From Lysinibacillus sp. FSL K6-0232 (GTDB lineage Bacteria > Bacillota > Bacilli > Bacillales_A > Planococcaceae): a stretch of 64,000 bases of DNA. Below, piece by piece: positions 10,385 through 20,207 of this stretch. Under the pieces are notes generated by a model, which worked only from the letters and a program-made list of their open reading frames with translations, was not told where the DNA came from and ran no database searches. A program made the position numbers and the translations under genes. Where the stretch lies: the NCBI RefSeq assembly GCF_038008325.1, contig NZ_JBBOYW010000001.1, positions 1,416,001 through 1,480,000 on the forward strand, in the 5' to 3' direction. How positions within the stretch are numbered: position 1 is the stretch's first letter; each line of letters opens with the position of its first letter.

Positions 10385-10424
10385 GGCTGTATAGGCATAA
10401 AATCAAGCCTATACAGCCTTTTTT
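10385..10424 (+). terminator. Terminator of ypdA
   Basis: A perfect 12-bp stem (GGCTGTATAGGC with GCCTATACAGCC), 10-base loop, followed by six Ts. Textbook intrinsic terminator in the plus direction. Confidence 0.92.
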
Positions 10425-10477
10425 ATCTTGGTTCAGACAGGAAAAAGATACCTGACGCTGGGAGTGTAATGATAGGC

Positions 10478-11446
10478 TTACAGGAAAAAATCTCTTAAAT
10501 TAAGTGGTGTGCCTGTTGTATTAAGACCAATTAATAATTTTAGCCGTGCCTTTTGTCCATTAATACCTGTAGCAAAAATTGCGCCTAAGTCTTCCAGCAT
10601 TTTGCCGCCGCCAACATAGCCATAAACACCTTCTGCAATACCATTAAAGCAGCGGGATACAAGTATCACGGGGATGCCTCGCTCTATCAGGCTTTCAATG
10701 CCTTTAACAACAGATGGAGGAACATTACCTTGTCCAAGTCCTTCAAGTACAACACCATCATATTTGCACGCAAGGACAATATCTAATAGGTCTTCCTCCA
10801 TGCCAGCATAAGCTTTTAACAGTGCCACACGCTTTGTTAAATTATGCACATCTACATATTGTCGACGAATAGGGGCATGATGGAATAAGATACGCGACTT
10901 TGTAATCAATCCAATCGGCCCGTATTGTGGAGATTGAAAGGTATTCACAGAACTTGTGCTTGTTTTTGTTGTGTTGACAGCAAGATGTACCTCATCATTC
11001 ATAACGACAAGCACGCCTTTGTTATGTGCTTCTTCATCAACTGCTACCCGAACAGCCTCAACTAGATTATAAATGCCATCAGCACCAAGTTCATTGGAGG
11101 AGCGCATCGCACCCGTTAACACAATAGGAATGGCTAAATTGGTTGTTAGCTCTAAGAAATAAGCCGTTTCTTCCAATGTGTCTGTGCCATGTGTAATAAC
11201 CACACCATCAATCGGTTGTGCTGCCGCTTGTTCTAAAATAAGATTGCGTAATTGCAGCATTTCTGTTGGTGTAATATGCGGGGAAGGAAGGTTAAAAGCC
11301 TCGATTTCAATAATTTTTGCTAATGTATTGAGCTTATTGCTTTCCCTTATTAGTGGATTTTCCTTATTTGGCATAACAGCTCCTTCCTCACTCATTGCCA
11401 TGGAAATGGTGCCACCTGTATGAATTAATAAAATTGTCTTTTTCAT
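10478..11446 (-). CDS. ansA: L-asparaginase, type I
   Basis: 322 residues without a signal peptide, so the cytoplasmic form that hydrolyses L-asparagine to aspartate and ammonia. Both catalytic threonine motifs are present: HTGGTIS (9-15) and THGTDT (85-90), with the conserved lysine region after TGAMRSS. Length is normal for the family. Unlike the B. subtilis ansAB operon there is no aspartase gene beside it. It is convergent with ypdA and divergent from prsW, so monocistronic. Confidence 0.93.
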   Translation of the reverse strand: MKKTILLIHTGGTISMAMSEEGAVMPNKENPLIRESNKLNTLAKIIEIEAFNLPSPHITPTEMLQLRNLILEQAAAQPIDGVVITHGTDTLEETAYFLELTTNLAIPIVLTGAMRSSNELGADGIYNLVEAVRVAVDEEAHNKGVLVVMNDEVHLAVNTTKTSTSSVNTFQSPQYGPIGLITKSRILFHHAPIRRQYVDVHNLTKRVALLKAYAGMEEDLLDIVLACKYDGVVLEGLGQGNVPPSVVKGIESLIERGIPVILVSRCFNGIAEGVYGYVGGGKMLEDLGAIFATGINGQKARLKLLIGLNTTGTPLNLRDFFL

Positions 11447-11487
11447 AAAAATAAAATCCCCTTTTAAAAAGTTTTTTTGTCATAACA

Positions 11488-11496
11488 TGGTATAAT
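11488..11496 (+). promoter_or_regulatory. Probable extended -10 promoter for prsW
   Basis: TGGTATAAT gives a perfect TATAAT with a TGn extension, 34 bases ahead of the prsW start. No good -35 element is visible at the right distance, which fits extended -10 promoters. Confidence 0.5.
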
Positions 11497-11529
11497 AATA
11501 GGAGTCTATTGTTGAAAGGAGCCGGCATC

Positions 11530-12204
11530 ATGATCATTTTATTATCTGCTGCCATTGCTCCCGGTCTAGCGCTTTTTAGTTATTTCTATTTGCGCAATCA
11601 GATGGCTACGGAGCCAAGAAAAACTTTATTTCAAACGTTTTTATACGGCGCATTTTTAACGTTCCCAATCATGTTCTTACAATATGTATTAACAGAGGAA
11701 GGGGTTTTTCCATATCTGTATCTTCAAGATGTGCTTTTCGCTAGTATCATTGAAGAATTTTTTAAATGGTTTATTTTATTAATCGCTATCTACAACCATG
11801 TGGAGTTCGATGACCCTTACGATGGTATTTTATATGGTACAAGTGTATCGCTTGGGTTTGCTACGGTTGAAAATATTCTTTACTTGCTATCATTTGGCTT
11901 GGATACGGCATTTATGCGTGCCTTATTACCTGTATCCAGTCATGCATTATTCGGTGTAGTAATGGGCTATTATTATGGACGTGCTAAATTTTCAAAGCTT
12001 GTAAAAACAAAAGAAATGATTGCAATGGCACTATGTGCACCCATTGTATTACACATTTTATACAATACAATATTATCATTCAAAGGTCACTGGGTTTATT
12101 TAATGATTCCGTTTATGGTGTTTTTATGGTGGTTTGGCTTGCGCAAGGTAAAGCTTGCACATCATCACCTTGTCCAACATTTGCATATGCATAAAAAAAT
12201 TTAA
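11530..12204 (+). CDS. prsW: Intramembrane glutamic protease PrsW
   Basis: 224 residues with multiple membrane helices. The catalytic double glutamate is Glu75-Glu76 (IIEEFFKW), with the accompanying family motifs ENILYL, SHALFG and HILYN. In B. subtilis this enzyme makes the first cut in anti-sigma factor RsiW and so activates sigma-W under envelope stress. Start: ATG 11530, 8 bases behind AAAGGAG; an upstream TTG in the same frame would overlap that site. No rsiW/sigW pair is in the window. Confidence 0.9.
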   Translation: MIILLSAAIAPGLALFSYFYLRNQMATEPRKTLFQTFLYGAFLTFPIMFLQYVLTEEGVFPYLYLQDVLFASIIEEFFKWFILLIAIYNHVEFDDPYDGILYGTSVSLGFATVENILYLLSFGLDTAFMRALLPVSSHALFGVVMGYYYGRAKFSKLVKTKEMIAMALCAPIVLHILYNTILSFKGHWVYLMIPFMVFLWWFGLRKVKLAHHHLVQHLHMHKKI

Positions 12205-12236
12205 AGCGTGGAAATCGTCAAAGATTTCCACGCTTT
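12203..12236 (+). terminator. Terminator of prsW
   Basis: 13-bp perfect stem (AAGCGTGGAAATC with GATTTCCACGCTT), 6-base loop, then TTCTTGTTTT. It begins at the prsW stop codon. Confidence 0.85.
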
Positions 12237-12304
12237 CTTGTTTTGAATTTTCATGTATAAAATGCTTCTTTTGCTTCAAGCTATCTAAAAAAGGAGTGAT
12301 AAAA

Positions 12305-13114
12305 GTGCGTTTAGTCAGCATACTTTTTGCTTTGATAGTAGGAATTAGTATAATTGCGATTCCTCAAAATGATGCAATAGCTTTTAGTGACCAGCAAATT
12401 ACGCGTGGTGCCTACGGAGATGATGTAATCGAATTGCAAGCAAGGCTACAATACTTAGGTTTTTATAAGAGTAAAATTGATGGCAAATTTGGCTATAACA
12501 CATATTGGGCTTTGCGTAATTTCCAAGAAAAATATGGCCTACCTGTAGATGGCATTGCTGGTACAAAAACAAAGAAGGCGTTAGCAGGCTATTCTGATTA
12601 CGATGAAAAATGGGTGAAGGCACAATTACAAGCAGGGAATCAGTTTACCTATTATGGAGGAAAGCCTCTCGATCAGCAAGTGAAAAAAGGCACTGGTGGC
12701 GGTAATAGTAGTGGTAGCAGCAATAACAATGGCACACAGACACAAGTTCCACCAAAATATACAGAGCGTGATTTACAATTAATGGCGAATGCTGTATATG
12801 GAGAAGCTCGGGGAGAGCCGTATGAGGGACAAGTAGCAGTAGCAGCGGTCATTTTAAATCGTTTAGAAAGCCCTGATTTCCCGAATACAATATCAGGTAT
12901 TATATTCCAACCTTTAGCGTTTACAGCAGTAGCGGACGGTCAAATTTGGCTGGAACCAAATGAACGAGCGAAAGAAGCAGTGATTGATGCCATGAATGGC
13001 TGGGATCCTTCTGAAAATGCGCTTTATTATTTCAACCCAAAAACAGCAACAAGCAAATGGATTTGGTCACGTCCGCAAATTAAACAAATAGGAGAGCATA
13101 TTTTCTGTTCATAA
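12305..13114 (+). CDS. sleB: Spore cortex-lytic enzyme SleB
   Basis: 269 residues. A signal peptide covers about residues 1-28, then a peptidoglycan-binding domain (about 33-95, with IDGKFGYNTYWALRNFQ), a Gly/Ser/Asn-rich linker (128-148), and the hydrolase domain from 150, with catalytic Glu167 in YGEARGE. It is a lytic transglycosylase that opens muramic-lactam cortex at germination. The start is GTG at 12305 behind AAAAGGAGTGA; the longer frame would run through the prsW terminator. It is 16 bases from ypeB, its obligate partner. Confidence 0.93.
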   Translation: MRLVSILFALIVGISIIAIPQNDAIAFSDQQITRGAYGDDVIELQARLQYLGFYKSKIDGKFGYNTYWALRNFQEKYGLPVDGIAGTKTKKALAGYSDYDEKWVKAQLQAGNQFTYYGGKPLDQQVKKGTGGGNSSGSSNNNGTQTQVPPKYTERDLQLMANAVYGEARGEPYEGQVAVAAVILNRLESPDFPNTISGIIFQPLAFTAVADGQIWLEPNERAKEAVIDAMNGWDPSENALYYFNPKTATSKWIWSRPQIKQIGEHIFCS

Positions 13115-13130
13115 GAAAGGAGGAGTATTG

Positions 13131-14414
13131 ATGAAAACATGGCTTGTGATTCTAACCGCTGCAGTAATTGGGTTAGGAGCGTACAGCATTGATTTACATG
13201 GCGATAAAGAAAATTTACAGCGTACCGTACTCGCACAATATACAGATAAGCTAACAGATGCATCTGAAAAGCTGTCCCATCTTCAGCGTGCGGTATCACA
13301 ATCTTTACTGTTCCAAGATGAACAGGCAATTCATAGTGAGCTTGATTCAGTTTGGCGTTTAAGCTCAGAGGTTCGCTCTTCAATTGCCAATATTCCTATT
13401 GGGCAAGAGCTATCGAATGAATGGTTAAACTATTTAGGACGACTGGGCGATGAAGCAAAACGCACAGCAAAAACAGGTGATTATGCAGGTTGGCGTGAAA
13501 AAATGCCACAAATTTCAACGAATTTACAATCGCTATCAGATGAATGGACAGCAGCAACCGTTGATTTTTATAAAAATGATGGAAAAATGGATATTTGGGT
13601 GAAGCAAGTTGATCAGAAAAATCCAAATACTAATTTCGATACAGTAAAAGATACGTTAAAGGGCTATGGCGAGAAAGATTTCCCGCTAACATTAAGCGAA
13701 TCAGATTATCAGAAAAAAATTGAGTTAAAAGCATTGCAGGATACAGTGATTACAGAAAAAGAAGCGGTTGAAAAAGTAAAATATTTATTCCCTACGATAA
13801 AAGATGCTACATTTACAGTGACAAAGAGCAGTGATACAGCACCATATCCTTTCTACCATATCCAATTCCATCAAGGAATTCGCTTAGGCTATGTTGATTT
13901 AACAGAAAAGGGTGGGCATTTATTGTCGTATTTGGTAGAGCGTCCTGTAGATGAGGCGAAGCTATCACAAGAGGAAATTTTGAAAAAAGCACAAGCATAT
14001 GTGAAGAAGCTAGGCATGGAAGATGTGGCTTATGTAGAATCACGTGAAAATCATCAAGCATGGCATGTGACATTTGCGCGCGTTAATCCAAAAGATCAAG
14101 CACTTATCTATGCAGATGGTGTGCAATTAAAAGTTGCGAAAGATACAGGTGAGCTACTAGGAGCAAATGCGATGGAATATATTCAAGAAGAAAACATTAA
14201 ACCGCAAACAGCTCAGCCAATTGACTGGAAAACGTTCTTCCAAGATGATGTGCATGTACAGGAAGTAAAAAATATTTATACAGATAATGGGCAATTTGAA
14301 CAGCGGCTTTGCTATGAGGTGATTGCATTACGTGATGGTGCAACACAGGAAACATTCAGAATTGTTGTGGATGCAGAACACCATGATGTGTTAAAAGTAG
14401 AATATTTAACGTAA
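13131..14414 (+). CDS. ypeB: Germination protein YpeB
   Basis: 427 residues with an N-terminal membrane anchor (about 3-20), a long helical region, and C-terminal PepSY-type domains (for example the VEKVKYLFPTIKDATF region). In Bacillus, YpeB and SleB stabilise each other in the dormant spore and YpeB is processed during germination. Start: ATG at 13131 behind AAAGGAGGAG; an adjacent TTG at 13128 is less likely. Bicistronic with sleB. Expected expression in the forespore (sigma-G); I did not find a clear sigma-G promoter. Confidence 0.9.
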   Translation: MKTWLVILTAAVIGLGAYSIDLHGDKENLQRTVLAQYTDKLTDASEKLSHLQRAVSQSLLFQDEQAIHSELDSVWRLSSEVRSSIANIPIGQELSNEWLNYLGRLGDEAKRTAKTGDYAGWREKMPQISTNLQSLSDEWTAATVDFYKNDGKMDIWVKQVDQKNPNTNFDTVKDTLKGYGEKDFPLTLSESDYQKKIELKALQDTVITEKEAVEKVKYLFPTIKDATFTVTKSSDTAPYPFYHIQFHQGIRLGYVDLTEKGGHLLSYLVERPVDEAKLSQEEILKKAQAYVKKLGMEDVAYVESRENHQAWHVTFARVNPKDQALIYADGVQLKVAKDTGELLGANAMEYIQEENIKPQTAQPIDWKTFFQDDVHVQEVKNIYTDNGQFEQRLCYEVIALRDGATQETFRIVVDAEHHDVLKVEYLT

Positions 14415-14500
14415 AAACAAGCAAATACTGCCAATTTTTATAGCCAAAATAAGTATAGCATGAGATAATAAGACCATATTTTTTGTACGGGGAGATGCTC

Positions 14501-15160
14501 ATGGAAATAAAAATTGGTACACAATTACAGCTTGAACCAACTTATACAGATCGAGTAGAAAAATTCCGCTGTAAAGTGGTTGAACAACAGGAACATATTC
14601 TTTATATTGATTATCCAGTTAATATGGCAACAAAGAAAACGGCATTTTTAATTGATGGCTCAGAGTTTAGAGCGACCTTTCGTACCGAGGATAATCAAGC
14701 TTTTGCTTTTAATACAGAGGTGATTGGTCGTAAGGCAGGCACAATTCCAATGATTATGCTGCATTGTCCAAAGCCAGATGAGTTTGTGAAAATTCAACGG
14801 CGTGAGTATGTCCGTGTTGAAACACCAGTTGATGTAGCCATTCAGTTTAAAAATTATAAATATCAGCTTGTAACGGCAGATATTAGTGCTGGTGGGCTGG
14901 CACTTATTTTGAAAGGCGAAGTAGCTTTCAATGAGGGGGATGAGGTCGATCTAACTGTTGTACTTCCATTTGCCAATGGTGATGTGAAGTATGTGATGAC
15001 AACAGCAGTAGTGGTGCGTATTTTTGAAAAAGATCATAAGCGCTTGGCGACAATTCAGCTAACAGATACAGATGATGTCGATCAGCAACATATTGTACGT
15101 TTTTGCTTTGAGCGCCAGCTAACAAATCGCCGCAAGGAGCTAGACCCATTTCATTCATAA
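14501..15160 (+). CDS. ypfA: c-di-GMP-binding flagellar brake, PilZ protein (DgrA/MotI, YpfA)
   Basis: 219 residues: an N-terminal YcgR-like domain (1-95) and a PilZ domain (from about 98). The c-di-GMP ligand residues are visible: the RRxxxR motif (Arg100, Arg101, Arg105 in QRREYVRV) and the DxSxxG motif (DISAGG, 127-132). In B. subtilis this protein binds MotA when loaded with c-di-GMP and stops flagellar rotation. Start: ATG 14501, 6 bases from GGGGAG. Same place as in B. subtilis, between ypeB and cmk. Confidence 0.88.
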   Translation: MEIKIGTQLQLEPTYTDRVEKFRCKVVEQQEHILYIDYPVNMATKKTAFLIDGSEFRATFRTEDNQAFAFNTEVIGRKAGTIPMIMLHCPKPDEFVKIQRREYVRVETPVDVAIQFKNYKYQLVTADISAGGLALILKGEVAFNEGDEVDLTVVLPFANGDVKYVMTTAVVVRIFEKDHKRLATIQLTDTDDVDQQHIVRFCFERQLTNRRKELDPFHS

Positions 15161-15170
15161 GTTTTTTGGA

Positions 15171-15197
15171 AAGCCCTCTCTTGGCAGAGGGCTTTTT
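15171..15197 (+). terminator. Terminator of ypfA
   Basis: Stem GCCCTCT with AGAGGGC, 6-base loop, then six Ts. Confidence 0.88.
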
Positions 15198-15247
15198 TGA
15201 GGTTATATGGTACAATATGAGGTGATAGAAAGCGGGGAAGAGAAAGT

Positions 15248-15922
15248 ATGAAAAAAAATATTCAAATTGCTATAGACGGGCCTGCGGGTGCTGGTAAAAG
15301 CACAATTGCCAAGCTTGTTGCGGAGGCACTTGGCTTTACGTATATTGATACAGGAGCTATGTACCGAGCAGTGACGTATAAAGCGCTACAACAAAGCATA
15401 CATTTAGATGATGAGGAAAAATTAGCTGATATGCTTGCAACAAGCACAATTGAATTAAAGCCCTCTCCACAGGGGCAGCTTGTTTTTTTAGATGGGCAAA
15501 ATGTGTCAGCACAAATACGCTCAAATGAGGTAACTTCATCTGTGTCACAAGTAGCTGCTCATGCAAAGGTGCGAGCATTGTTAGTGGCACAACAGCAAAA
15601 GCTTGCAGCAAATGGTGGCGTGGTGATGGATGGCAGAGATATTGCTACACATGTATTAAAAGATGCCGAGTTAAAGATTTTTATGTCTGCGACGGTAGAG
15701 GAACGTGCAAGAAGACGTCTGATTGATAATCAAAAAAGAGGCATTGACTCCTCTCTCGATAAACTTCAAGAGGAAATTGCCCTGCGGGATAAAAAGGATA
15801 GTGAGCGTGCAGCATCGCCACTTATTCAAGCTGAGGATGCAATCTTTTTAGATACAACTGCATTATCCATTGATGAGGCAGCACAAGCTATTTTAAAATT
15901 AGCCAAAGAAAGAATGCTATAA
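15248..15922 (+). CDS. cmk: Cytidylate kinase
   Basis: 224 residues, normal length. The P-loop is GPAGAGKST (11-19), followed by IDTGAMYRAVT, and the CMP-binding GRDIATHVL and RARRR/DKKDSER blocks are all present. It phosphorylates CMP and dCMP with ATP. Start ATG 15248 behind AGCGGGGAAGAG. It precedes the S1-type protein gene, an association conserved across bacteria. Confidence 0.95.
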   Translation: MKKNIQIAIDGPAGAGKSTIAKLVAEALGFTYIDTGAMYRAVTYKALQQSIHLDDEEKLADMLATSTIELKPSPQGQLVFLDGQNVSAQIRSNEVTSSVSQVAAHAKVRALLVAQQQKLAANGGVVMDGRDIATHVLKDAELKIFMSATVEERARRRLIDNQKRGIDSSLDKLQEEIALRDKKDSERAASPLIQAEDAIFLDTTALSIDEAAQAILKLAKERML

Positions 15923-16024
15923 AACCTAAAATTTCAGACATTTTTTGAATTTAAAGGATTTATTTTTGTCTTTGTCTGCAATATCGAATAAAATAGTAAG
16001 GGAAGATGCGAAGGAGGGTTACAT

Positions 16025-17161
16025 ATGTCTGAAGAAATGAATTATGCAGAACAAACATTTAACGAGGGTGATATCGTCAAAGGTATTGCAGAGCAAGTGG
16101 ATGAAAAAGCAGTATCTGTGTCCATTCCAGGTGCACCGTTTGATGGTATTGTACCGATTAGTGAATTATCAAGCTTACACATTGAGAAAGCGTCTGATGT
16201 CATCTCTGTTGGGGATGAATTAGAATTGATGATTACAAAGGTTGAAGAAGAAAATTATGTACTATCCAAACGTAAAGTTGATGCATTAAAAGCATGGGAT
16301 GCACTTGAACAACAATTTGCGGCTGAGGAAGTTTTCGAAGCGGAAGTAAAGGATATCGTTAAAGGCGGTCTTGTTGTAGATTTAGGTGTGCGTGGCTTTG
16401 TACCAGCATCACTTGTAGAAGACTATTTTGTTGACGACTTTGAAGACTATAAAGGCAAATCATTAAGCTTCAAAATTGTGGAGCTTGATAAAGACAAAAA
16501 TCGCCTGATCTTATCTCATCGTGCTGTAGTGGAAGCAGAAAAGGCTTCTCAAAAGAAACAAGTTATTAATCAAATTCAAGCTGGCGATGTGTTGGATGGC
16601 AAAGTACAGCGTTTAGCATCATTTGGTGCGTTTATTGACCTTGGCGGTATTGATGGTCTTGTGCATATTTCACAAGTATCACATGAGCATGTAAGTGATG
16701 TGAGCGAGGTTTTATCAGAGGGACAAGAAGTAAAAGTAAAGGTGCTTTCTGTAGACCCGGAAAATGAGCGTATTTCATTATCCATTAAAGAAACGCTTCC
16801 TGGGCCTTGGTCAAATATTGAAGAACGTGCTGCCAAAGGTACTGTATTAGATGGCAAAGTAAAGCGTCTAACATCATTCGGTGCATTTGTAGAAGTATTC
16901 CCAGGGGTAGAAGGTTTAGTGCATATTTCGCAAATTGCACATAAGCATATTAATACACCGCATGAAGCATTAAAAGAGGGACAAGAGGTACAAGTAAAGG
17001 TGCTTGATATTAATGCTGAGGAAGGCCGTTTAGCGCTAAGCATTAAAGAATTACTTGAAAATCCCGAAGCTGAAGAAGTTGTCGACTATGAGCTACCTGA
17101 AGAAAATACAGGCTTCTCATTTGGCGATGTCATTGGTGACCAATTAAAAAACTTTAAATAA
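16025..17161 (+). CDS. ypfD: S1 RNA-binding-domain protein (ribosomal protein S1 homologue, YpfD)
   Basis: 378 residues made of four S1 OB-fold repeats (roughly 15-85, 103-170, 187-257, 272-345). The last two are best conserved, with FGAFIDLGGIDGLVHIS and FGAFVEVFPGVEGLVHIS. E. coli S1 has six repeats; the four-repeat form is typical of Bacillales, where it is dispensable for most initiation because mRNAs carry strong ribosome-binding sites. Start ATG 16025 behind GAAGGAGGG. Acidic C-terminal tail. Downstream of cmk as expected. Confidence 0.92.
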   Translation: MSEEMNYAEQTFNEGDIVKGIAEQVDEKAVSVSIPGAPFDGIVPISELSSLHIEKASDVISVGDELELMITKVEEENYVLSKRKVDALKAWDALEQQFAAEEVFEAEVKDIVKGGLVVDLGVRGFVPASLVEDYFVDDFEDYKGKSLSFKIVELDKDKNRLILSHRAVVEAEKASQKKQVINQIQAGDVLDGKVQRLASFGAFIDLGGIDGLVHISQVSHEHVSDVSEVLSEGQEVKVKVLSVDPENERISLSIKETLPGPWSNIEERAAKGTVLDGKVKRLTSFGAFVEVFPGVEGLVHISQIAHKHINTPHEALKEGQEVQVKVLDINAEEGRLALSIKELLENPEAEEVVDYELPEENTGFSFGDVIGDQLKNFK

Positions 17162-17169
17162 ACAATGGT

Positions 17170-17205
17170 AGCGGGGATGCATAATCATGCGTCCTCGCTT
17201 TTTTG
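17170..17205 (+). terminator. Terminator of ypfD
   Basis: AGCGGGGATGCAT pairs with ATGCGTCCTCGCT using two G-U pairs, followed by TTTTTTGG. Confidence 0.8.
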
Positions 17206-17352
17206 GGGTAACAGACGGATAGAACGCTTAAACTGACGGATAGAATCGTGCAAAAGATGGAAAGCTCTTAAGGAAGTTGCGAATTCTTATGATATAATGG
17301 CGTTTTTCGTGTATAATAGCGAAAGACAAGAAGTTGGAAGGATGAAGTACAG

Positions 17353-18663
17353 ATGACGAAACCAGTAGTAGCCATCGTAGGTCGTCCGAACGTAGGTAAG
17401 TCAACGATTTTTAATCGTATCGTTGGAGAGCGTGTTTCGATTGTGGAGGATATTCCAGGCGTAACACGTGATCGTATTTATAGTTCGGCAGAGTGGTTAA
17501 CACATGATTTTAATATTATTGATACAGGTGGCATTGAAATTGGGGATGAGCCGTTTTTAGAGCAAATTCGTCAACAAGCTGAAATTGCCATTGACGAAGC
17601 GGATGTTATTATTTTTATGACAAATGGTCGTGAAGGGGTAACAGCAGCGGATGAGCAAGTAGCGAAAATTTTATACAAAACGAAAAAGCCAGTTGTACTA
17701 GCTGTCAATAAAATTGATAATCCAGATATGCGTGAAATGATTTATGATTTTTATGCGCTTGGCTTTGGTGAGCCTTGGCCAATTTCTGGCTCGCACGGCT
17801 TAGGCTTAGGAGATTTATTGGACGAGTGTGCAAAGCATTTCCCAAAAGAAGATGAAGAGCAGTATGGCGATGATGTCATTAAGTTTTCTTTAATTGGTCG
17901 CCCGAATGTTGGGAAATCCTCTTTAGTGAATGCATTCTTAGGGCAAGAGCGTGTGATTGTTAGTAATATTGCTGGGACAACGCGTGATGCGATTGATACG
18001 CCGTATGAATATGATGGGCAGGAATATGTCATTATTGATACAGCAGGGATGCGTAAAAAAGGGAAAATCTATGAAACAACAGAGAAATATTCTGTGTTAC
18101 GTGCTTTACGCGCTATTGAACGCTCAGATGTTGTGCTAGTTGTCCTCAATGCAGAGGAAGGTATTCAAGAGCAGGATAAAAAAATTGCAGGCTATGCACA
18201 TGAGGCTGGTAAAGCAGTTGTAATTGTTGTGAATAAATGGGATGCCGTTGAAAAAGATGAAAAAACAATGAATGTCTTCACACAGCAAATTCGTGAGCAT
18301 TTCCTATTTTTAGATTATGCGCCAATTATTTTTGTATCAGCAAATACAAAACAGCGTGTACACCAAATTTTACCGATTATTCAACGTGTAAGTGAAAATC
18401 ATGCAATGCGTATTCAATCTTCTATTTTAAATGAAGTCATTGAGGATTCTGTAGCACGTAATCCTGCGCCAACAGATAAAGGTCGCCGTTTACGTATTTA
18501 CTATGCTACACAGGTTGCGATTAAGCCACCAACATTTGTTGTTTTTGTCAATGAACCTGAGCTAATGCACTTCTCGTATGAGCGCTTCCTAGAAAATCGT
18601 ATCCGTGAAACATTTGATTTTGAAGGAACGCCGATTCGTTTAATTACACGTGCTCGTGCATAA
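17353..18663 (+). CDS. der: Ribosome-assembly GTPase Der (EngA)
   Basis: 436 residues with two tandem GTPase domains and a KH-like C-terminal domain. P-loops GRPNVGKST (10-18) and GRPNVGKSS (about 183-191), switch motifs DTGG and DTAGM, and specificity motifs NKID and NKWD are all seen. Der is required for 50S subunit maturation. Start ATG 17353 behind GGAAGGATG. Two TATAAT hexamers lie upstream (17293-17298 and 17312-17317), so a promoter in this gap is likely although no strong -35 stands out. Confidence 0.96.
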   Translation: MTKPVVAIVGRPNVGKSTIFNRIVGERVSIVEDIPGVTRDRIYSSAEWLTHDFNIIDTGGIEIGDEPFLEQIRQQAEIAIDEADVIIFMTNGREGVTAADEQVAKILYKTKKPVVLAVNKIDNPDMREMIYDFYALGFGEPWPISGSHGLGLGDLLDECAKHFPKEDEEQYGDDVIKFSLIGRPNVGKSSLVNAFLGQERVIVSNIAGTTRDAIDTPYEYDGQEYVIIDTAGMRKKGKIYETTEKYSVLRALRAIERSDVVLVVLNAEEGIQEQDKKIAGYAHEAGKAVVIVVNKWDAVEKDEKTMNVFTQQIREHFLFLDYAPIIFVSANTKQRVHQILPIIQRVSENHAMRIQSSILNEVIEDSVARNPAPTDKGRRLRIYYATQVAIKPPTFVVFVNEPELMHFSYERFLENRIRETFDFEGTPIRLITRARA

Positions 18664-18684
18664 GGGAACAGCATACACATACAA

Positions 18685-18725
18685 TACGCCAATCTGACAG
18701 TTTTGTTGGATGGCGTCTTTTTACA
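18685..18725 (+). terminator. Probable terminator of der
   Basis: ACGCCA pairs with TGGCGT around a 19-base partly structured loop, followed by CTTTTT. Weaker stem than most in this window. Confidence 0.5.
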
Positions 18726-18768
18726 AAAAAGAGCAATTGTCAACAACCCAATAAGGGAGGATTTTCGG

Positions 18769-19785
18769 ATGGAAAAAGTTTGTGTACTAGGAGCTGGCTC
18801 ATGGGGAACAGCCCTTGCCATGGTACTAGCGGAAAATGGCCATGATACACTTGTATGGACACATCGAGCTGAGCAGGCAGAGGAAATCAATAGCCTGCAT
18901 ACAAATAAAAAATATTTACCAAATACAGTATTGCCCACAAATTTGCATGCGACAAATGATATAGCAAAGGCGGCTTCACATGCAACAACAATTGTTGTTG
19001 CTGTGCCAACAAAAGCGATTCGAGAGGTTTGTGAAAAATTAACAGCTGTATTAACACAAAAAGCATTATTTGTTCATGTATCAAAAGGGATTGAGCCTGA
19101 TTCGTTAAAGCGAATTTCTGAAATCTTAGCAGAAAGCCTGCCAGCTAAGTATGTTGAGGACATTGTTGTACTATCAGGGCCAAGCCATGCAGAGGAAGTT
19201 GTATTACATCATCCAACAACGGTAACAGCAGCCTGTGCCAATATAGATGCTGCTGAAAAGATACAGGATTTATTTATGAATCAATTTTTCCGTGTCTACA
19301 CAAATGAGGATGTCATTGGTGTAGAAATCGGGGGCGCTTTGAAAAATGTTATTGCTTTAGCAGCAGGGATTACAGATGGCTTGAACTATGGGGATAATGC
19401 AAAGGCGGCACTGATTACGCGAGGGCTTGCAGAAATTTCACGCTTAGGCGTAAAAATGGGCGGCAATCCATTTACATTCTCGGGACTTACAGGCATGGGA
19501 GATTTAATTGTAACATGTACAAGTGTACACTCTCGAAATTGGCGTGCAGGCAATATGCTTGGACAAGGCATGAAGCTACCAGAGGTGTTAGAGCAAATGG
19601 GAATGGTTGTAGAAGGTGTCCGTACCACAAAGGCAGCCTATCAATTAGCAGAAAAGTATGGAGTAGCAATGCCTATTTCAACAGAGCTGTATAGCGTTCT
19701 CTTTAATGATGTAGAGCCGAAAGTGGCTGTTGATGCGTTAATGATGCGCATGAAAAAACGAGAAATAGATGATATGAAGCATTAA
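18769..19785 (+). CDS. gpsA: NAD(P)-dependent glycerol-3-phosphate dehydrogenase
   Basis: 338 residues. The N-terminal Rossmann motif is GAGSWGTALA (8-17). The substrate-side block with GPSHAEEV and the helix with GVEIGGALKNVIALAAG are diagnostic. It makes sn-glycerol 3-phosphate for phospholipids from dihydroxyacetone phosphate. Start: ATG 18769, 8 bases behind AGGGAGG; the open frame runs 22 codons further upstream through the der terminator and was not used. Confidence 0.95.
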   Translation: MEKVCVLGAGSWGTALAMVLAENGHDTLVWTHRAEQAEEINSLHTNKKYLPNTVLPTNLHATNDIAKAASHATTIVVAVPTKAIREVCEKLTAVLTQKALFVHVSKGIEPDSLKRISEILAESLPAKYVEDIVVLSGPSHAEEVVLHHPTTVTAACANIDAAEKIQDLFMNQFFRVYTNEDVIGVEIGGALKNVIALAAGITDGLNYGDNAKAALITRGLAEISRLGVKMGGNPFTFSGLTGMGDLIVTCTSVHSRNWRAGNMLGQGMKLPEVLEQMGMVVEGVRTTKAAYQLAEKYGVAMPISTELYSVLFNDVEPKVAVDALMMRMKKREIDDMKH

Positions 19786-19796
19786 TATGTTATAGT

Positions 19797-19828
19797 AAGG
19801 CGTCCTAGCAAAGCTGCTAGGATGCCTT
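19797..19828 (+). terminator. Probable terminator of gpsA
   Basis: AAGGCGTCCTAGCA pairs with TGCTAGGATGCCTT with one mismatch and a 4-base loop. The following ATTCTAT is a poor U-tract. Confidence 0.6.
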
Positions 19829-19971
19829 ATTCTATGCTTATAGAGGATGCGCCTGAAAAGGTTGTCCATTTCTTGATAGTTATAGGGCAACTATTTCTTT
19901 TTCACAAAGGCACATAGTATAATGGATGTTGATTGTGTCTGGACATTGAAGGAAAGGTGGTTATCTGATTA

Positions 19972-20184
19972 ATGGGTCCGTTAGCTCATATGCCTGCACT
20001 AGATGTAATGTGGGTGTCATTCTATTGTATTGGCTTTATGATTATATCCGTTGGGTTGATTTATTTAGGTCGACATAAAATTTCGAATGTATTTTTACGA
20101 ACAATTGTCAATTTATGTGCATACATACTGTTTGGTCTTGGCACATTTTTAATGGTACTAGTAGTTGCCACATGGCCAGCATAA
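19972..20184 (+). CDS. yphE: Small membrane protein of DUF2768 (YphE-like)
   Basis: 70 residues with two hydrophobic segments (about 11-33 and 42-66). Size, composition and position between gpsA and the yphF lipoprotein match B. subtilis YphE. Start ATG 19972 follows AAAGGTGG at a slightly long distance. Function unknown; conserved among spore formers. Confidence 0.72.
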   Translation: MGPLAHMPALDVMWVSFYCIGFMIISVGLIYLGRHKISNVFLRTIVNLCAYILFGLGTFLMVLVVATWPA

Positions 20185-20207
20185 AAAATAATGAGGTGTT
20201 TAGTAAC

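Noticed and set aside
17211-17250. Two copies of GACGGATAGAA upstream of der
   Set aside because: Only two short copies about 22 bases apart; too little to support an operator or repeat family.
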